Assembly (NCBI RefSeq): GCF_002002885.1 | Contig: NZ_CP019510.1 | Location: 806,001-870,000, forward strand | Length of the DNA stretch: 64,000 nt | Reading direction: 5' to 3' | From: Janthinobacterium sp. LM6 | Lineage (GTDB): Bacteria; Pseudomonadota; Gammaproteobacteria; Burkholderiales; Burkholderiaceae_D | Shown here: positions 17,349 to 26,702 of the stretch, one piece after another | Position numbering within the stretch: position 1 is the stretch's first letter | Layout: every line of letters begins with the position of its first letter | The notes under the pieces: model-generated | Told to the model about the DNA's origin: nothing | Database searches by the model: none | The model's input: the letters and a program-made list of their open reading frames with translations, nothing else | Made by a program: the position numbers and the translations under genes

Positions 17349-18827
17349 ATGAAACAATCATTGCAGCTGCGCACTTCGCAGCACCTGGCACTGACGCCGC
17401 AGTTGCAGCAATCGATACGCCTGTTGCAATTGTCTACCCTGGAATTGCACCAGGAACTCGAGCAATTGCTGACGGACAATCCCTTGCTCGAACGCCTAGA
17501 CGATCCGCTCGACCGTTCGCTGCGCCTGCTGTCCGACGGGGCCTTGAGTTCCACGGCCGCGCCAGCCGAAGCGCCGCCCCAGCCTCCAAGCCAGGAGGCG
17601 CCCGCGGCGCCGGCCGAAGGGGAAGCGTTTGACGGCGAGGGGGGCGACAGCCCGGCCGCCGCGGATGGCGGCGACAGCGACTGGAGCGAGGCAAGCCGGG
17701 GCAAGGCGCCCGACGACGAAGATTCGCGTCCGCAATTGGAGGCCCATCACTGCACCCTGCGCGAACACCTGATGGAGCAGATGCGCGTGACGGTGCTCGA
17801 ATTGCGCGACCGCGCGCTGGTCGAGCTGATCATCGACGCGCTCGACGACAATGGCTACCTGGAAGAGTCGCTCGACGACATCCTGGCGCGCCTGCCGGAA
17901 GAGCTGGAAATCGACGCCGACGAGATGCGCACGGCCTTGTCGCTGCTGCAAAGTTTCGATCCGCCGGGCGTGGGCGCGCGCAACGCGTCCGAATGCCTGG
18001 CCCTGCAAATCAGGCGCTTGCCGCACATCGCCATGGTGACGCGGCGCATGGCCCTCGTCATCGTGGAAAAGCACCTGGCCTGGTTTGCCCAGCGCGATTT
18101 CAACAAGCTCAAAAAAGCCCTCGATTGCGACGATGAAGACTTGCGCGAAGCGCAGACGGTGATTCGCCAGTGCAATCCGCATCCGGGCGCCGTGTTCGCC
18201 TCGGACGTCTCCGATTACGTGGTGCCTGACGTCGTCGTCAAGCGCGCGCGCAATGGCTGGCAAGTCACCCTGAACAACGACGTCATGCCGCGCCTGCGCG
18301 TCAACGCCATGTACGCCAACCTGCTCAAGCAGGGCAAGGGGGAGGGCGCCATGGGCGCACAGTTGCAGGAAGCCAAGTGGCTGATCAAGAATATGCGCCA
18401 GCGCTTTGACACGATCCTGCGCGTGGCGCAGGCGATAGTAGAAAGACAAAAGAACTTTTTCTCGCATGGGGCCGTTGCCATGCGCCCCCTTGTGCTCCGT
18501 GAAATAGCTGATACACTGGGTTTACACGAGAGTACTATCTCGCGGGTAACAACTCAAAAGTACATGCTGACCCCGCACGGCATGTTTGAGTTGAAATATT
18601 TCTTTGGTAGCCACGTCGCCACCGAAGCGGGGGGCGAAGCGTCATCGACGGCGATACGGGCATTGATCGTGCAACTGACAGGAGCAGAAGACCCTAAAAA
18701 TCCTTTATCCGACAGTAAGATTGCGGACATGCTGGGGGAACAAGGCATGGTGATTGCGCGACGTACTGTTGCCAAATACCGGGAAGCATTAAAAATTCCG
18801 CCAGTGAGCCTGCGTAAGTGTTTGTAA
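17349..18827 (+). CDS. rpoN: RNA polymerase sigma-54 factor
   Basis: A 492-aa sigma-54. Region I is the Gln/Leu-rich N-terminus ([29 protein letters not shown]) needed for response to AAA activators. Residues about 55-125 form a variable acidic, Pro/Ala-rich spacer. The core-binding domain, a helix-turn-helix ([17 protein letters not shown]) and the C-terminal RpoN box [11 protein letters not shown] follow. The start at 17349, four bases after lptB, gives the canonical N-terminus; the longer open frame runs inside lptB. It directs nitrogen, motility and other sigma-54 promoters. Its genomic neighbours hpf, ptsN, hprK and rapZ are the usual partners. Confidence 0.97.
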   Translation: MKQSLQLRTSQHLALTPQLQQSIRLLQLSTLELHQELEQLLTDNPLLERLDDPLDRSLRLLSDGALSSTAAPAEAPPQPPSQEAPAAPAEGEAFDGEGGDSPAAADGGDSDWSEASRGKAPDDEDSRPQLEAHHCTLREHLMEQMRVTVLELRDRALVELIIDALDDNGYLEESLDDILARLPEELEIDADEMRTALSLLQSFDPPGVGARNASECLALQIRRLPHIAMVTRRMALVIVEKHLAWFAQRDFNKLKKALDCDDEDLREAQTVIRQCNPHPGAVFASDVSDYVVPDVVVKRARNGWQVTLNNDVMPRLRVNAMYANLLKQGKGEGAMGAQLQEAKWLIKNMRQRFDTILRVAQAIVERQKNFFSHGAVAMRPLVLREIADTLGLHESTISRVTTQKYMLTPHGMFELKYFFGSHVATEAGGEASSTAIRALIVQLTGAEDPKNPLSDSKIADMLGEQGMVIARRTVAKYREALKIPPVSLRKCL

Positions 18828-18896
18828 GTTTTTTTCGGTTCCTCTGCGGGCCGGATAGGATGGACCGCACGAACCCGATCATCTTTAGGAGTGTGT

Positions 18897-19259
18897 ATGA
18901 ATCTCACCATCAGCGGACATCATCTCGAAGTGACACCAGCCATCCGTGAATACGTACAAACGAAGCTGGAGCGCGTGAAACGTCATTTCGATCAAGTCAT
19001 CGATATCGCCGTGATTCTGACCGTGGATAACCTCAAAGAGAAAGAAAAACGTCAAAAGGCTGAAGTCAACCTGCGTTTGAGCGGCAAGACTGTCTATGTG
19101 GAAAGCTTGGCGCACGACCTGTACGCCGCGATCGATACCCTGATCGACAAGCTCGATAGGCAAGTGATGAAATACAAAACCAAAGTGCAAGGGCACGGTA
19201 AAGAGGCGATCAAGCATCTGCCAGACAACTCCGAGGAAGAAGCCGTCGTCGCCGTCTAA
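18897..19259 (+). CDS. hpf: Ribosome hibernation promoting factor (short form)
   Basis: A 120-aa protein of the HPF/YfiA family, which binds the decoding centre and promotes inactive ribosome dimers in stationary phase. The beginning [32 protein letters not shown] is diagnostic. The length is that of short HPF plus an acidic tail ([11 protein letters not shown]); the long-form C-terminal dimerisation domain is absent. The ATG at 18897 is preceded by AGGAG at good spacing, so I prefer it to a GTG six bases upstream. The gene follows rpoN and is closed by an intrinsic terminator. Confidence 0.94.
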   Translation: MNLTISGHHLEVTPAIREYVQTKLERVKRHFDQVIDIAVILTVDNLKEKEKRQKAEVNLRLSGKTVYVESLAHDLYAAIDTLIDKLDRQVMKYKTKVQGHGKEAIKHLPDNSEEEAVVAV

Positions 19260-19292
19260 GGCCACCCGCTTCCAGCAGTTGTGATCAACTAA

Positions 19293-19315
19293 GGGCGCAC
19301 ATTGCGCCCTTTTTT
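19293..19315 (+). terminator. Intrinsic terminator after hpf
   Basis: A 7-bp stem GGGCGCA / TGCGCCC with a 3-base loop is followed by six T residues. It closes the kdsD-kdsC-lptCAB-rpoN-hpf transcription unit. Confidence 0.9.
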
Positions 19316-19387
19316 GCGCCCAGCGGAACGCAATGTTCCCCGCGCAGGCATTAGAATATTCGCACTTTCACTTCTTTCCTGCCTGCC

Positions 19388-20473
19388 ATGAGCGACTTCG
19401 TCCAGACTTCCATCCGCAACCGCACCGGGCACATCGTGCTCGACCGTCCGAAAGCCTTGAATTCCCTGTCGCTGGAGATGGTGCGCGCCCTGAGCGCGGC
19501 CCTGCTGGCCTGGCGCGACGATCCGCAGGTGGACGCCGTCGTGATCCGCTCCAGCAGCGACAAAGCCCTGTGCGCCGGCGGCGACATCCGTTTCTTTTAC
19601 GATGCGGGTCTGGCCACGCCGCAAGGCGGCAGCGCCCTGCTGGAAGATTTCTTTACGGAAGAATATGCTTTAAATCATGTGATTCATTTCTATCCGAAAC
19701 CGTATATCGCCGTGATGGATGGCGTGGTGATGGGCGGCGGCATGGGCGTGGCGCAAGCCGGGCCAGGCAACCGCTTGCGTATCGTCACGGGCCGCACGCG
19801 CATGGCCATGCCGGAAGTCAATATTGGCCTGTTCCCGGACGTGGGCGGCAGTTATTTCCTGTCCCGCCTGGCCGGCCAGTTGGGCCTGTACCTGGGCTTG
19901 ACGGGCTTGACGATCAACGCGGCCGACGCCCTGTACACGGGCCTGGCCGACGTCTACCTGCCCGAAGCGCAGATGGGGGCGCTGCTGGCCCTGTTCGAGT
20001 CGACGCCGGGCGAGGCCTTGCCGGTCGCCATCAAGGCGCTGGCGGCGCCATTTCAGGCCGAGGCGGGCGTTTCTCCCCTGGCTACGGCGCGCGCGGCGCT
20101 GGACCGCCATTTCAGTGCGGGCTCGGTGGCGGCCATCATGGCCTCGCTGGCGCAGGACGACAGCGCGTTCGCCGCCAAGGCGCTGGCGGCCATGCGCCTG
20201 CGTTCGCCCTTGATGATGTCGGTGACCCTGGAATTGCTGCTGCGCGGCGCCCACCTGGGCGTGGCCGATTGCCTGCGCCTGGAGCGCACAGTCGTGCGCC
20301 ACAATTTCGAACATGGCGAAGTGCTCGAGGGCGTGCGCGCGCTGGTAGTCGACAAGGACAATGCGCCCCGCTGGAACCCCGCGAGCCTGGACGAAGTCGA
20401 CGCGGCCATGGTGGCGCGCTTCTTCGCCCCCGTCTGGCCGGCCGCGGCGCATCCGCTGCGCCACCTCGATTAA
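19388..20473 (+). CDS. Enoyl-CoA hydratase/isomerase family protein, probable 3-hydroxyisobutyryl-CoA hydrolase
   Basis: A 361-aa crotonase-fold protein. The length and the ECH_2-type C-terminal extension, together with ALCAGGDIRFFYDAG, DGVVMGGGMGVAQAG and MPEVNIGLFPDVGGSYFLSRL, point to 3-hydroxyisobutyryl-CoA hydrolase of valine breakdown rather than a 260-aa hydratase. The two GG-rich loops form the oxyanion hole. Other valine-pathway genes are not adjacent. It sits between hpf and an inverted rapZ-hprK-ptsN block and converges with rapZ, their stop codons being only four bases apart. Some family members act as enoyl-CoA hydratases, so the substrate is uncertain. Confidence 0.82.
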   Translation: MSDFVQTSIRNRTGHIVLDRPKALNSLSLEMVRALSAALLAWRDDPQVDAVVIRSSSDKALCAGGDIRFFYDAGLATPQGGSALLEDFFTEEYALNHVIHFYPKPYIAVMDGVVMGGGMGVAQAGPGNRLRIVTGRTRMAMPEVNIGLFPDVGGSYFLSRLAGQLGLYLGLTGLTINAADALYTGLADVYLPEAQMGALLALFESTPGEALPVAIKALAAPFQAEAGVSPLATARAALDRHFSAGSVAAIMASLAQDDSAFAAKALAAMRLRSPLMMSVTLELLLRGAHLGVADCLRLERTVVRHNFEHGEVLEGVRALVVDKDNAPRWNPASLDEVDAAMVARFFAPVWPAAAHPLRHLD

Positions 20474-20477
20474 TTAA

Positions 20478-21341
20478 TTAGCTGCGCTCGCGGTGGCGCA
20501 GAACGACGCGCTCGTTGGGGCCGAAGTATTGCGCCAGCCGCTCCGCCATGTACACGGAGCGGTGCTGGCCGCCCGTGCAACCCAGGGCTACCGTCAGGTA
20601 GCTGCGGTTGTCGGACTTGAATGACGGCAACCATTTCTCGATGAAGGCGCGGATGTCGGCCAGCAATTCCAGCGCGCTGGGCTGCGCGTCGAGGAAGGCG
20701 ATCACGGGCGCGTCGCGTCCGTCGAGGGGGCGCAAGGCCAGGTCGTAATAGGGATTCGGCAAGGCCCGCACGTCGAAGACGAAATCGGCGTCCAGCGGCA
20801 CGCCCAGCTTGAAGGCGAACGATTCGAAGAACAGGGTCAGCGGCGCGCGCTCGGAGGCGACGATATCCTTGATCCAGGCACGCAGCTTGTTGGCGCTCAG
20901 TTCCGACGTGTCGATCACATGGCCCAGCTGTTCGATGGCCGACAGGCGTTCGCGCTCTTCCGAAATGCACTCGATCAGGGTGCGGCGGCTGGCCGGATTC
21001 TGGTTCGGACGCAATTCGTGCGACAGCGGATGGCTGCGCCGCGTTTCCGAGAAGCGCGCCACCAGCGAATGCGTGGTGGCTGTCAGGAACATGACCTTGA
21101 CGTCGTGCCCCTGGTCGCGCAGCAGGGCCACATTGTGCGGCAGGCTGGTCAGCGACTCGGCGCTGCGCGCATCGACGGCGACGGCCAGTTGCGGTGTACC
21201 TTCGTCGAGCAGGGTCTGCACCAGGCTGGGCAGCAAGGCCGGTGGCAGGTTGTCGACACAATAGTAACCGGTATCTTCCAGCACATTGAGCGCGACGGAT
21301 TTACCGGAGCCGGATATTCCGGTGATAAGGACGATATGCAT
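20478..21341 (-). CDS. rapZ: RNase adapter protein / nucleotide-binding regulator RapZ
   Basis: A 287-aa P-loop protein. Walker A GISGSGKS lies at about 8-15 and the C-terminal domain has the diagnostic [18 protein letters not shown]. In E. coli it guides RNase E to the sRNA GlmZ and so controls glucosamine 6-phosphate synthase. The ATG at 21341 gives the canonical [15 protein letters not shown]; the upstream extension adds only unrelated residues. It follows hprK on the same strand after a 219-bp interval that contains two strong palindromes, so it may be partly uncoupled from hprK. Confidence 0.94.
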   Translation of the reverse strand: MHIVLITGISGSGKSVALNVLEDTGYYCVDNLPPALLPSLVQTLLDEGTPQLAVAVDARSAESLTSLPHNVALLRDQGHDVKVMFLTATTHSLVARFSETRRSHPLSHELRPNQNPASRRTLIECISEERERLSAIEQLGHVIDTSELSANKLRAWIKDIVASERAPLTLFFESFAFKLGVPLDADFVFDVRALPNPYYDLALRPLDGRDAPVIAFLDAQPSALELLADIRAFIEKWLPSFKSDNRSYLTVALGCTGGQHRSVYMAERLAQYFGPNERVVLRHRERS

Positions 21342-21496
21342 AACCCGATCATACAATAAAGACCGGCGCTCCGCTCCCAAGGCAACTATCTTTACAAATT
21401 ATTGCAATTTGGACTGTAGTATTGGTTAAACAAAACAGGGCGAGCTTCTTGCAGATGAATCCCCGCTGATTGCCGATCTCTGATGTAGCAAGGGTT

Positions 21497-21517
21497 GCGG
21501 AGAGCATTGCTCTCCGC
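21497..21517. repeat. Palindrome 1 between hprK and rapZ
   Basis: A 9-bp perfect stem (GCGGAGAGC / GCTCTCCGC) with a 3-base ATT loop. It lies downstream of the hprK stop on the minus strand. There is no T tract after it in either direction, so it is not a classical terminator. It may stabilise the hprK message end. Confidence 0.85.
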
Positions 21518-21527
21518 CTGCGTAACG

Positions 21528-21549
21528 GTTCACCCTTGCAAGGGTGAAC
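21528..21549. repeat. Palindrome 2 between hprK and rapZ
   Basis: A 22-bp perfect palindrome with half-site GTTCACCCTTG and no loop, 12 bases after the hprK stop on the minus strand. The perfect symmetry suits a dimeric protein-binding site or an mRNA 3-prime stem. Confidence 0.88.
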
Positions 21550-21560
21550 TCCACTGCAGA

Positions 21561-22496
21561 CTAGTCGCCGCTCATTGCCAGACGTTGCCGTTCCATGAAC
21601 TCCTGCAGGGTATCGATGCCGCGCAGTTGCAAAATCGTATTGCGCACGGCCGCTTCCAGCAGCACGGCGATGTTGCGGCCGGCGGCGACGGGGATGACGA
21701 CCTTGCGCACGGGCAAGCCCAGCACGTCTTCCGTGGGGAACAGGAAAGGCAGGCGCTCGACTTCTTCTTCCAGCGCGTTGCGGCGCACGAGGTGCACGAT
21801 CAGCTTCAAACGCATCTTGCGGCGCACGGCCGTTTCGCCAAAGATGGCCTTGATATCGAGCAAGCCCAGTCCCCGCACTTCCAGCAGGTTTTGCAGCAGG
21901 GGCGGGCAGCGGCCTTCGATCATGTTGGGCGCGATGCGCGAGAATTCGACGGCGTCGTCGGCCACCAGGCCATGGCTGCGCGAGATCAGTTCCAGTCCCA
22001 GCTCGCTCTTGCCCAGGCCCGAGTCGCCTGTGATCAGCACGCCCACGCCCAGCACGTCCATGAATACGCCATGCATGATGATGCGCTGCGCCAATTTTTT
22101 CGACAGGTAGACGCGCAGGAAGTCGATCACTTGCGCGGCCGGCAGCGGGGTGGAGAACAGGGGGATGTTTTGCTCGTCGCAGATGGCGAGGATGTCGGGC
22201 GGCGTTTCCAGCCCTTGCGCGATGATCAGCGCGGGCGGACCGCCGGCGATCAGCTCGCCGATCACGTGGGTGCGCGTGTTGACCTTCAGGCGCTGATAGT
22301 AATTGATTTCCTGGTGGCCGAAGACCTGGATGCGGCCCGGATGGATCAGGTTCAAGTGGCCCACCTGGTCGGCGGCCGACGAGACGTCGCCCGAGATCAG
22401 GCGTTCGCCGCCGGGGAAGCCGGCGAACCAGCCCAGTTGCAGACTTTCACGATTATCGTCGTACAGGCGTTGTATCGTCAGCGGCGTTTGCAACAT
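21561..22496 (-). CDS. hprK: HPr kinase/phosphorylase
   Basis: A 311-aa bifunctional enzyme that phosphorylates and dephosphorylates HPr on the regulatory serine. The Walker A motif GDSGLGKS lies at 157-164 and the HprK signature [17 protein letters not shown] follows at about residues 205-221. The N-terminal DRTGG-like domain has the usual length. In betaproteobacteria it works with an incomplete, regulatory PTS. ptsN lies 36 bases upstream on the same strand and the two are probably co-transcribed. HPr and enzyme I genes are not in this window. Confidence 0.95.
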   Translation of the reverse strand: MLQTPLTIQRLYDDNRESLQLGWFAGFPGGERLISGDVSSAADQVGHLNLIHPGRIQVFGHQEINYYQRLKVNTRTHVIGELIAGGPPALIIAQGLETPPDILAICDEQNIPLFSTPLPAAQVIDFLRVYLSKKLAQRIIMHGVFMDVLGVGVLITGDSGLGKSELGLELISRSHGLVADDAVEFSRIAPNMIEGRCPPLLQNLLEVRGLGLLDIKAIFGETAVRRKMRLKLIVHLVRRNALEEEVERLPFLFPTEDVLGLPVRKVVIPVAAGRNIAVLLEAAVRNTILQLRGIDTLQEFMERQRLAMSGD

Positions 22497-22532
22497 GGCA
22501 GTCTTCTTCAGGAGTGGAGGAATACCTGAAGT

Positions 22533-23015
22533 TTAACCCGCCGCTTGCAGACTGGGTTGCCAATTGACGATGCGCGAATGCACGGATTTCGGTTCCGGAT
22601 CCGTGGCCAGTGCCGTGCGGAAGGCGTCGTCGGAAAACATTTCGGCGATTTCCGACAGGATTTCCAGATGTTGCTGGGTGACATGATCTGGAATCAGCAG
22701 GAAAAACAGCAGATTGACGGGCTTGCCATCGGGCGATTCGAATGGAATCGGCTCGGCCAGGCGCACGAAGGCGCCCAGCGGCGCTTTCAAGGTTTTGCTG
22801 CCCTTGACCCTGCCATGCGGCACGGCCACGCCATGACCCAGACCGGTCGAGCCCAGGCGTTCGCGGGCAAACAGATTGTCCGAGACGGTAGAGCGGGCGA
22901 TGCCGTAATTGTTTTCGAAGATCAGGCCGGCTTGCTCGAAGGCGCGCTTTTTACTGGAGACTTCCAGGTCCAGCAGGACGTTTTCGAGGGATAATATTTT
23001 GCTAAGATTAGTCAT
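22533..23015 (-). CDS. ptsN: Nitrogen-regulatory PTS EIIA component
   Basis: A 160-aa EIIA-Ntr protein. The phosphorylated histidine is in HGVAVPHGR (His67 from the chosen ATG). It accepts phosphate from HPr-like NPr and, in its unphosphorylated form, regulates potassium transport and other targets in related bacteria. The ATG at 23015 is preferred; a GTG nine bases upstream is also possible. It precedes hprK on the same strand. In many proteobacteria ptsN directly follows hpf, but here the ptsN-hprK-rapZ block points the other way. Confidence 0.93.
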   Translation of the reverse strand: MTNLSKILSLENVLLDLEVSSKKRAFEQAGLIFENNYGIARSTVSDNLFARERLGSTGLGHGVAVPHGRVKGSKTLKAPLGAFVRLAEPIPFESPDGKPVNLLFFLLIPDHVTQQHLEILSEIAEMFSDDAFRTALATDPEPKSVHSRIVNWQPSLQAAG

Positions 23016-23307
23016 GACACTCAATGAAATGGTGCAATGCGCAGAGGGCTTGCGAGCCGAATTATAGGCCTGTTTCGGCGGCCTGTAACGCCAATTCTCA
23101 ACAGTATACGCCCGCTGCGGGCGCAGTGGGCGCTACAGCCCACGCGGCCATCATTTTAGCAAAAAAATAACGCCGGCGTGTATCGGCTATTTCTTGATTA
23201 AAAACACGCGGCGCGCCGGTTTTTCCGCCGCCGAATGCCGATTTTCCGATTTTTCAGCGTCTTTGACATGCTCTGCGGCACTACTGCAACGTTGTTTTAA
23301 AACACAG
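23016..23307. other. Non-coding interval upstream of ptsN with two small palindromes
   Basis: This stretch carries no convincing gene. It holds a 15-bp near-perfect palindrome at 23109-23123 (CGCCCGC-T-GCGGGCG) and a stem at 23126-23131/23138-23143 (GTGGGC/GCCCAC). The ptsN promoter must lie here unless ptsN is read from queF. A small open frame at 23194-23442 has no family features. Confidence 0.6.
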
Positions 23308-23325
23308 CCAACATTCCTGTTGGCA
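23308..23325 (-). terminator. Probable terminator after queF
   Basis: A 7-bp perfect stem (GCCAACA / TGTTGGC) with a 4-base loop lies 24 bases after the queF stop. On the minus strand it is followed by TGTGTTTT. The stem is clear; the T tract is imperfect. Confidence 0.6.
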
Positions 23326-23348
23326 TGGTTGCGGGGTGTTGTTTGGCG

Positions 23349-24191
23349 TTACTGGCGTGCATTGCGCAGATTGCCCGGCATCGCTCCCGTGCTGAAGTTG
23401 CTGCGCCAGGGATTGATGTCGAGTCCGCCGCGGCGCGTGTAGCGCGCATACACGGACAGTTTTTGCGGCTTGCACTGACGCAAGATATCGACAAAGATGC
23501 GCTCCACGCATTGCTCGTGGAATTCGTTGTGCTCGCGGAAACCGATCAGGTATCGCAACAGGCTTTCCTGGTCGATTTGCGGTCCCGCATATTCGATCTG
23601 CACGCTGCCCCAGTCGGGCTGGCCCGTCACCAGGCAATTCGATTTGAGCAAGTGCGAGACGAGTTTTTCTTCCACCGGCGCATCATCGAACGCCGCCCTC
23701 AAGAGCTGCGGCGAGGGTGTGTATTGCGTGATTTCCAGGTCCAGGCGGTCCAGCAGCACGCCGTCGAATTCGCCCATTTTGAGCTTGCCGAAATCTTCCT
23801 GCAAGGTCAGTTCCACTTGCACGGGCGCGCCGAAACCCTTCGATAAATCCTGTTTGAGCAAGATCAACAGGGCTTCCGGGCTGTCCAGCTTGGTCTGGTT
23901 GAAGGAATTCAGGTACAGCTTGAACGATTTCGATTCGATGATGTTCGGCGAATCGGCCGGCGCGCTGACCTTGGCGATGGCCACCTGCGGCTTGCCGCGC
24001 TGGTTCAGCCACGACAATTCATACGCATTCCAGATATCGAGGCCGAAAAACGGTAATGTGCCGTGCAGTTCCAGCTCGTCGCGCTTGCCCTGGCGCGGGA
24101 TCGGAAACAGCAGTTCCGGCGCGTAATCGGTGCGGTAGGCGGAGCTTTTGCCCAGGGGAGACAGTTCGGCGAGGTCGTTGGTGGTGGTCAT
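23349..24191 (-). CDS. queF: NADPH-dependent 7-cyano-7-deazaguanine reductase
   Basis: A 280-aa enzyme of the two-domain (E. coli-type) QueF class that reduces preQ0 to preQ1 for queuosine in tRNA. The catalytic cysteine is in [13 protein letters not shown] and the QueF NADPH/substrate region in [23 protein letters not shown]. The N-terminal part has the [17 protein letters not shown] pattern. The length rules out the short unimodular form. No other queuosine gene is nearby. It is followed by a probable terminator and lies downstream of the palindromic element behind ilvA. Confidence 0.95.
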   Translation of the reverse strand: MTTTNDLAELSPLGKSSAYRTDYAPELLFPIPRQGKRDELELHGTLPFFGLDIWNAYELSWLNQRGKPQVAIAKVSAPADSPNIIESKSFKLYLNSFNQTKLDSPEALLILLKQDLSKGFGAPVQVELTLQEDFGKLKMGEFDGVLLDRLDLEITQYTPSPQLLRAAFDDAPVEEKLVSHLLKSNCLVTGQPDWGSVQIEYAGPQIDQESLLRYLIGFREHNEFHEQCVERIFVDILRQCKPQKLSVYARYTRRGGLDINPWRSNFSTGAMPGNLRNARQ

Positions 24192-24287
24192 GGTGATGGC
24201 GTGAATTCAGTCAAGCACGCATGGTAGCCTATTTACTAGGACGGTAAGCACTGGCGCAAAGGAATCAGTCTGGTTCGAGCAATTTCA

Positions 24288-24419
24288 ACACCTAACAAAA
24301 CCGTAGCGAGCGGAAGGGAGAGGTGGCCGAGAAGCGCAACCGTACTTTAGTACGGGGGCGCCGAGCCGGTGAGCATCGCAAGCCACCTATACCGACGCGC
24401 AGTAGGTTTGGTTAGGTGT
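24288..24419. repeat. 132-bp nested palindromic intergenic element
   Basis: The element sits between the ilvA stop and the queF start. The outer arms CACCTAACAAAACC (24289-24302) and GGTTTGGTTAGGTG (24405-24418) are complementary with one mismatch. A middle pair GGTGGC/GCCACC lies at 24322-24327 and 24382-24387, and an inner hairpin CCGTAC/GTACGG with a TTTA loop at 24340-24355. The three nested pairs imply one long folded structure in RNA or a cruciform in DNA. No open frame fits it. I see no second copy in this window. It could be a dispersed palindromic repeat (REP/MITE-like) or a structured RNA. Confidence 0.75.
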
Positions 24420-24426
24420 ACTCCAT

Positions 24427-25962
24427 TTAACCCAGGAACAGCTTATAGACAGGATTGCTGCTCTCATCCCAATAACGGTAGCCCAGGGTATCGAGGAAGC
24501 GGGCAAACTCTCCCATTTCATCGGGCGGCACTTGCAGGCCGATCAGGATGCGGCCCACGTCGCCGCCCTGGTTGCGGTAGTGACACAGGGAAATATTCCA
24601 GTTCGGCGCCATGCTGTCGAGAAAGCGCATCAGCGCACCGGGGCGTTCGGGGAACTCGAAGCGGTACAGCAGCTCGTCCTGCGCCAGCCGGCTCTTGCCG
24701 CCCACCAGGTGGCGGATGTGCGACTTGGCCAGCTCGTCGTGCGTCAGGTCCAGGGTCTTGAATTCGTGTTCCTCGAAAGTCTTCGCCAGCACGCTCGACT
24801 CATGTCGGTCGGCAATCTGGATGCCGACGAACACGTGCGCGGCCTTTTCATCGCTGATGCGGTAGTTAAATTCCGTTACGTTGCGCGCGCCGATGAGCGA
24901 GCAGAAACGTTTGAAACTGCCCCGCTGTTCGCGCATGGTGACGGCAAATACGGCTTCGCGGAATTCCCCCAGTTCGGCCCGTTCCGCGACAAAGCGCAAA
25001 CGGTCGAAATTCATGTTCGCGCCGCTGGCGATGGTGACCAGGGTTTCATTGTTGACGGGGTGCTTGGTCAGGCTGGCCCGTTCCACATAGGCCTTGGCGC
25101 CGGCGATGGCCAGCGCGCCCGACGGCTCCAGAATGCTGCGCGTATCCGTAAACACATCCTTGATGGCGGCGCAGATGGCGTCCGTGTCGACGGTGATGAT
25201 TTCATCGACATACGCCTGCACGAGGCGGAAGGTTTCCTCGCCGGCCAGCCGCACGGCCGTGCCGTCGGCAAACAGGCCCACGTCGTTCAGGGTCACGCGC
25301 TCACCGGCTTTCAGCGAGCGGGCCATGGCGTTCGAATCGACGCTTTGCACGCCGATGATCTTGATGTCGGGGCGAATCTGTTTTACGTAGGCAGCAATGC
25401 CGGCGATCAAGCCGCCGCCGCCGATGGGGGCGAAGATGGCGTGGATGGGCCCGGCGTGCTGGCGCAGGATTTCCATGCCGATCGTACCCTGGCCGGCGAT
25501 CACGTCCGGGTCGTCGAACGGATGCACGAAGGTCAGCTTCTGTTCCTTTTCCAGCGTCAGCGCATGGTTGTAGGCATCCGTGTACGACTCGCCGTGCAGC
25601 ACCACTTCCACGTGCACGCCGCCGCGCCCCTTGACCGCCTCGACCTTCACCAGCGGCGTGGTGGTCGGCATGACGATGACGGCGCGGCAACCCATGCGCG
25701 CGGCCGACAGGGCCACGCCCTGGGCGTGGTTGCCGGCCGAGGCGCAAATCACGCCCCGTTTGCGGTCCGCTTCGCTCAGCTTGGACATCTTGTTGTAGGC
25801 GCCACGAATCTTGAAACTGAACACGCTTTGCATGTCTTCGCGCTTGAAGTAAATCTGGTTGTTCAGGCGCTGCGACAGGGCAGGGGCCAGTTCCAGCGGC
25901 GTTTCGGTAGCAACGTCATAGACGCGGGCGGTCAGGATTTTCTTGAGGTAGTCGATGTTCAT
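24427..25962 (-). CDS. ilvA: Biosynthetic threonine ammonia-lyase
   Basis: A 511-aa PLP enzyme converting threonine to 2-oxobutanoate, the first step to isoleucine. The PLP lysine is Lys51 in SFKIRGAYNK, and the phosphate-binding glycine loop is in APIGGGGLIAG. The C-terminal third holds two ACT-like regulatory domains (EFREAVFAVTMREQRGSFKRF and LLYRFEFPERPGALMRFLDSM), as in the isoleucine-inhibited long form. The ATG at 25962 begins the conserved MNIDYLKKILTARVYDVA; the frame extends upstream but only into non-conserved sequence. The gene stands alone. Confidence 0.95.
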   Translation of the reverse strand: MNIDYLKKILTARVYDVATETPLELAPALSQRLNNQIYFKREDMQSVFSFKIRGAYNKMSKLSEADRKRGVICASAGNHAQGVALSAARMGCRAVIVMPTTTPLVKVEAVKGRGGVHVEVVLHGESYTDAYNHALTLEKEQKLTFVHPFDDPDVIAGQGTIGMEILRQHAGPIHAIFAPIGGGGLIAGIAAYVKQIRPDIKIIGVQSVDSNAMARSLKAGERVTLNDVGLFADGTAVRLAGEETFRLVQAYVDEIITVDTDAICAAIKDVFTDTRSILEPSGALAIAGAKAYVERASLTKHPVNNETLVTIASGANMNFDRLRFVAERAELGEFREAVFAVTMREQRGSFKRFCSLIGARNVTEFNYRISDEKAAHVFVGIQIADRHESSVLAKTFEEHEFKTLDLTHDELAKSHIRHLVGGKSRLAQDELLYRFEFPERPGALMRFLDSMAPNWNISLCHYRNQGGDVGRILIGLQVPPDEMGEFARFLDTLGYRYWDESSNPVYKLFLG

Positions 25963-26163
25963 AGTCTGCAAGCAAGTGATTCTGGGCCAGAAAGGGTCTG
26001 GAGCGTGTCGGGCGATAGCGGCGGCGCCGCGGCGGATAGCCTGGCGACAATAATGCTCTGTGGAACTGCGGGCGGGTAGGCCTTTGCCGGCCGGCGCGGA
26101 TTGTGCGGCGCGCAAGCTGCTCTTCATTATAATGGAGAGCCTTACTGCATCGCGAAGTGTTCC

Positions 26164-26655
26164 ATGATCGAATCCGCAATCGCCTGGCTGCTGCAGCTGA
26201 TCGCAGCACCGGAAGTCGGGCTGACATCGGTCTTTCTGATCAGCTTTATTTCCGCCACCCTCTTGCCGCTCGGCTCGGAACCTGCCGTCTTTGCCGTCAT
26301 CAAGGCCAATCCCGCGCTGTTCTGGGCCACCATCGGCGTCGCCACCCTGGGCAACACCCTGGGCGGCGTTGTCGACTACTGGATGGGCTACCGGGCCAAG
26401 CAGGCATTTGCCAAGGAGCGCGACACGCGCTGGTTCCGCTGGCTGGCCCGCTATGGCGCCAAGACCATGCTGCTGGCCTGGCTGCCCATCGTGGGCGACC
26501 CGCTGTGCACCCTGGCCGGCTGGCTCAAGCTGCCGTTCTGGCCCAGCGTGGCCTACATGGCCGTCGGCAAGTGCGCGCGCTACCTGACCATGACGGGCTT
26601 GCTGCTGTACGTGCCCGATGGCGTATGGCACCGGATTGGACAAATGCTGGCGTAA
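26164..26655 (+). CDS. YqaA-family DedA-like membrane protein
   Basis: A 163-aa inner-membrane protein of the SNARE-associated/DedA superfamily, YqaA branch. Motifs include FLISFISATLLPLGSEPAV near the N-terminus and AKTMLLAWLPIVGDPLCTLAGWLKLPFW, a re-entrant DedA-type segment. DedA relatives act in membrane lipid scrambling and proton-motive force maintenance, but YqaA itself is poorly understood. The ATG at 26164 was chosen; 21 additional upstream codons lack hydrophobic character. It is divergent from ilvA and followed by a terminator-like hairpin. Confidence 0.82.
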   Translation: MIESAIAWLLQLIAAPEVGLTSVFLISFISATLLPLGSEPAVFAVIKANPALFWATIGVATLGNTLGGVVDYWMGYRAKQAFAKERDTRWFRWLARYGAKTMLLAWLPIVGDPLCTLAGWLKLPFWPSVAYMAVGKCARYLTMTGLLLYVPDGVWHRIGQMLA

Positions 26656-26668
26656 AGTGGGCGCAAAC

Positions 26669-26702
26669 GGGGCGTAATGCAACGCTGCTTTGCCCCATTT
26701 TT
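26669..26702 (+). terminator. Possible terminator after the yqaA-like gene
   Basis: GGGGC at 26669-26673 pairs with GCCCC at 26692-26696 over an 18-base loop and is followed by ATTTTT. The loop is long, so strength is uncertain. Confidence 0.5.

Noticed and set aside
23194..23442. 82-codon open frame overlapping the end of queF
   Set aside because: Its second half is antisense to queF and its first half crosses the queF terminator hairpin.
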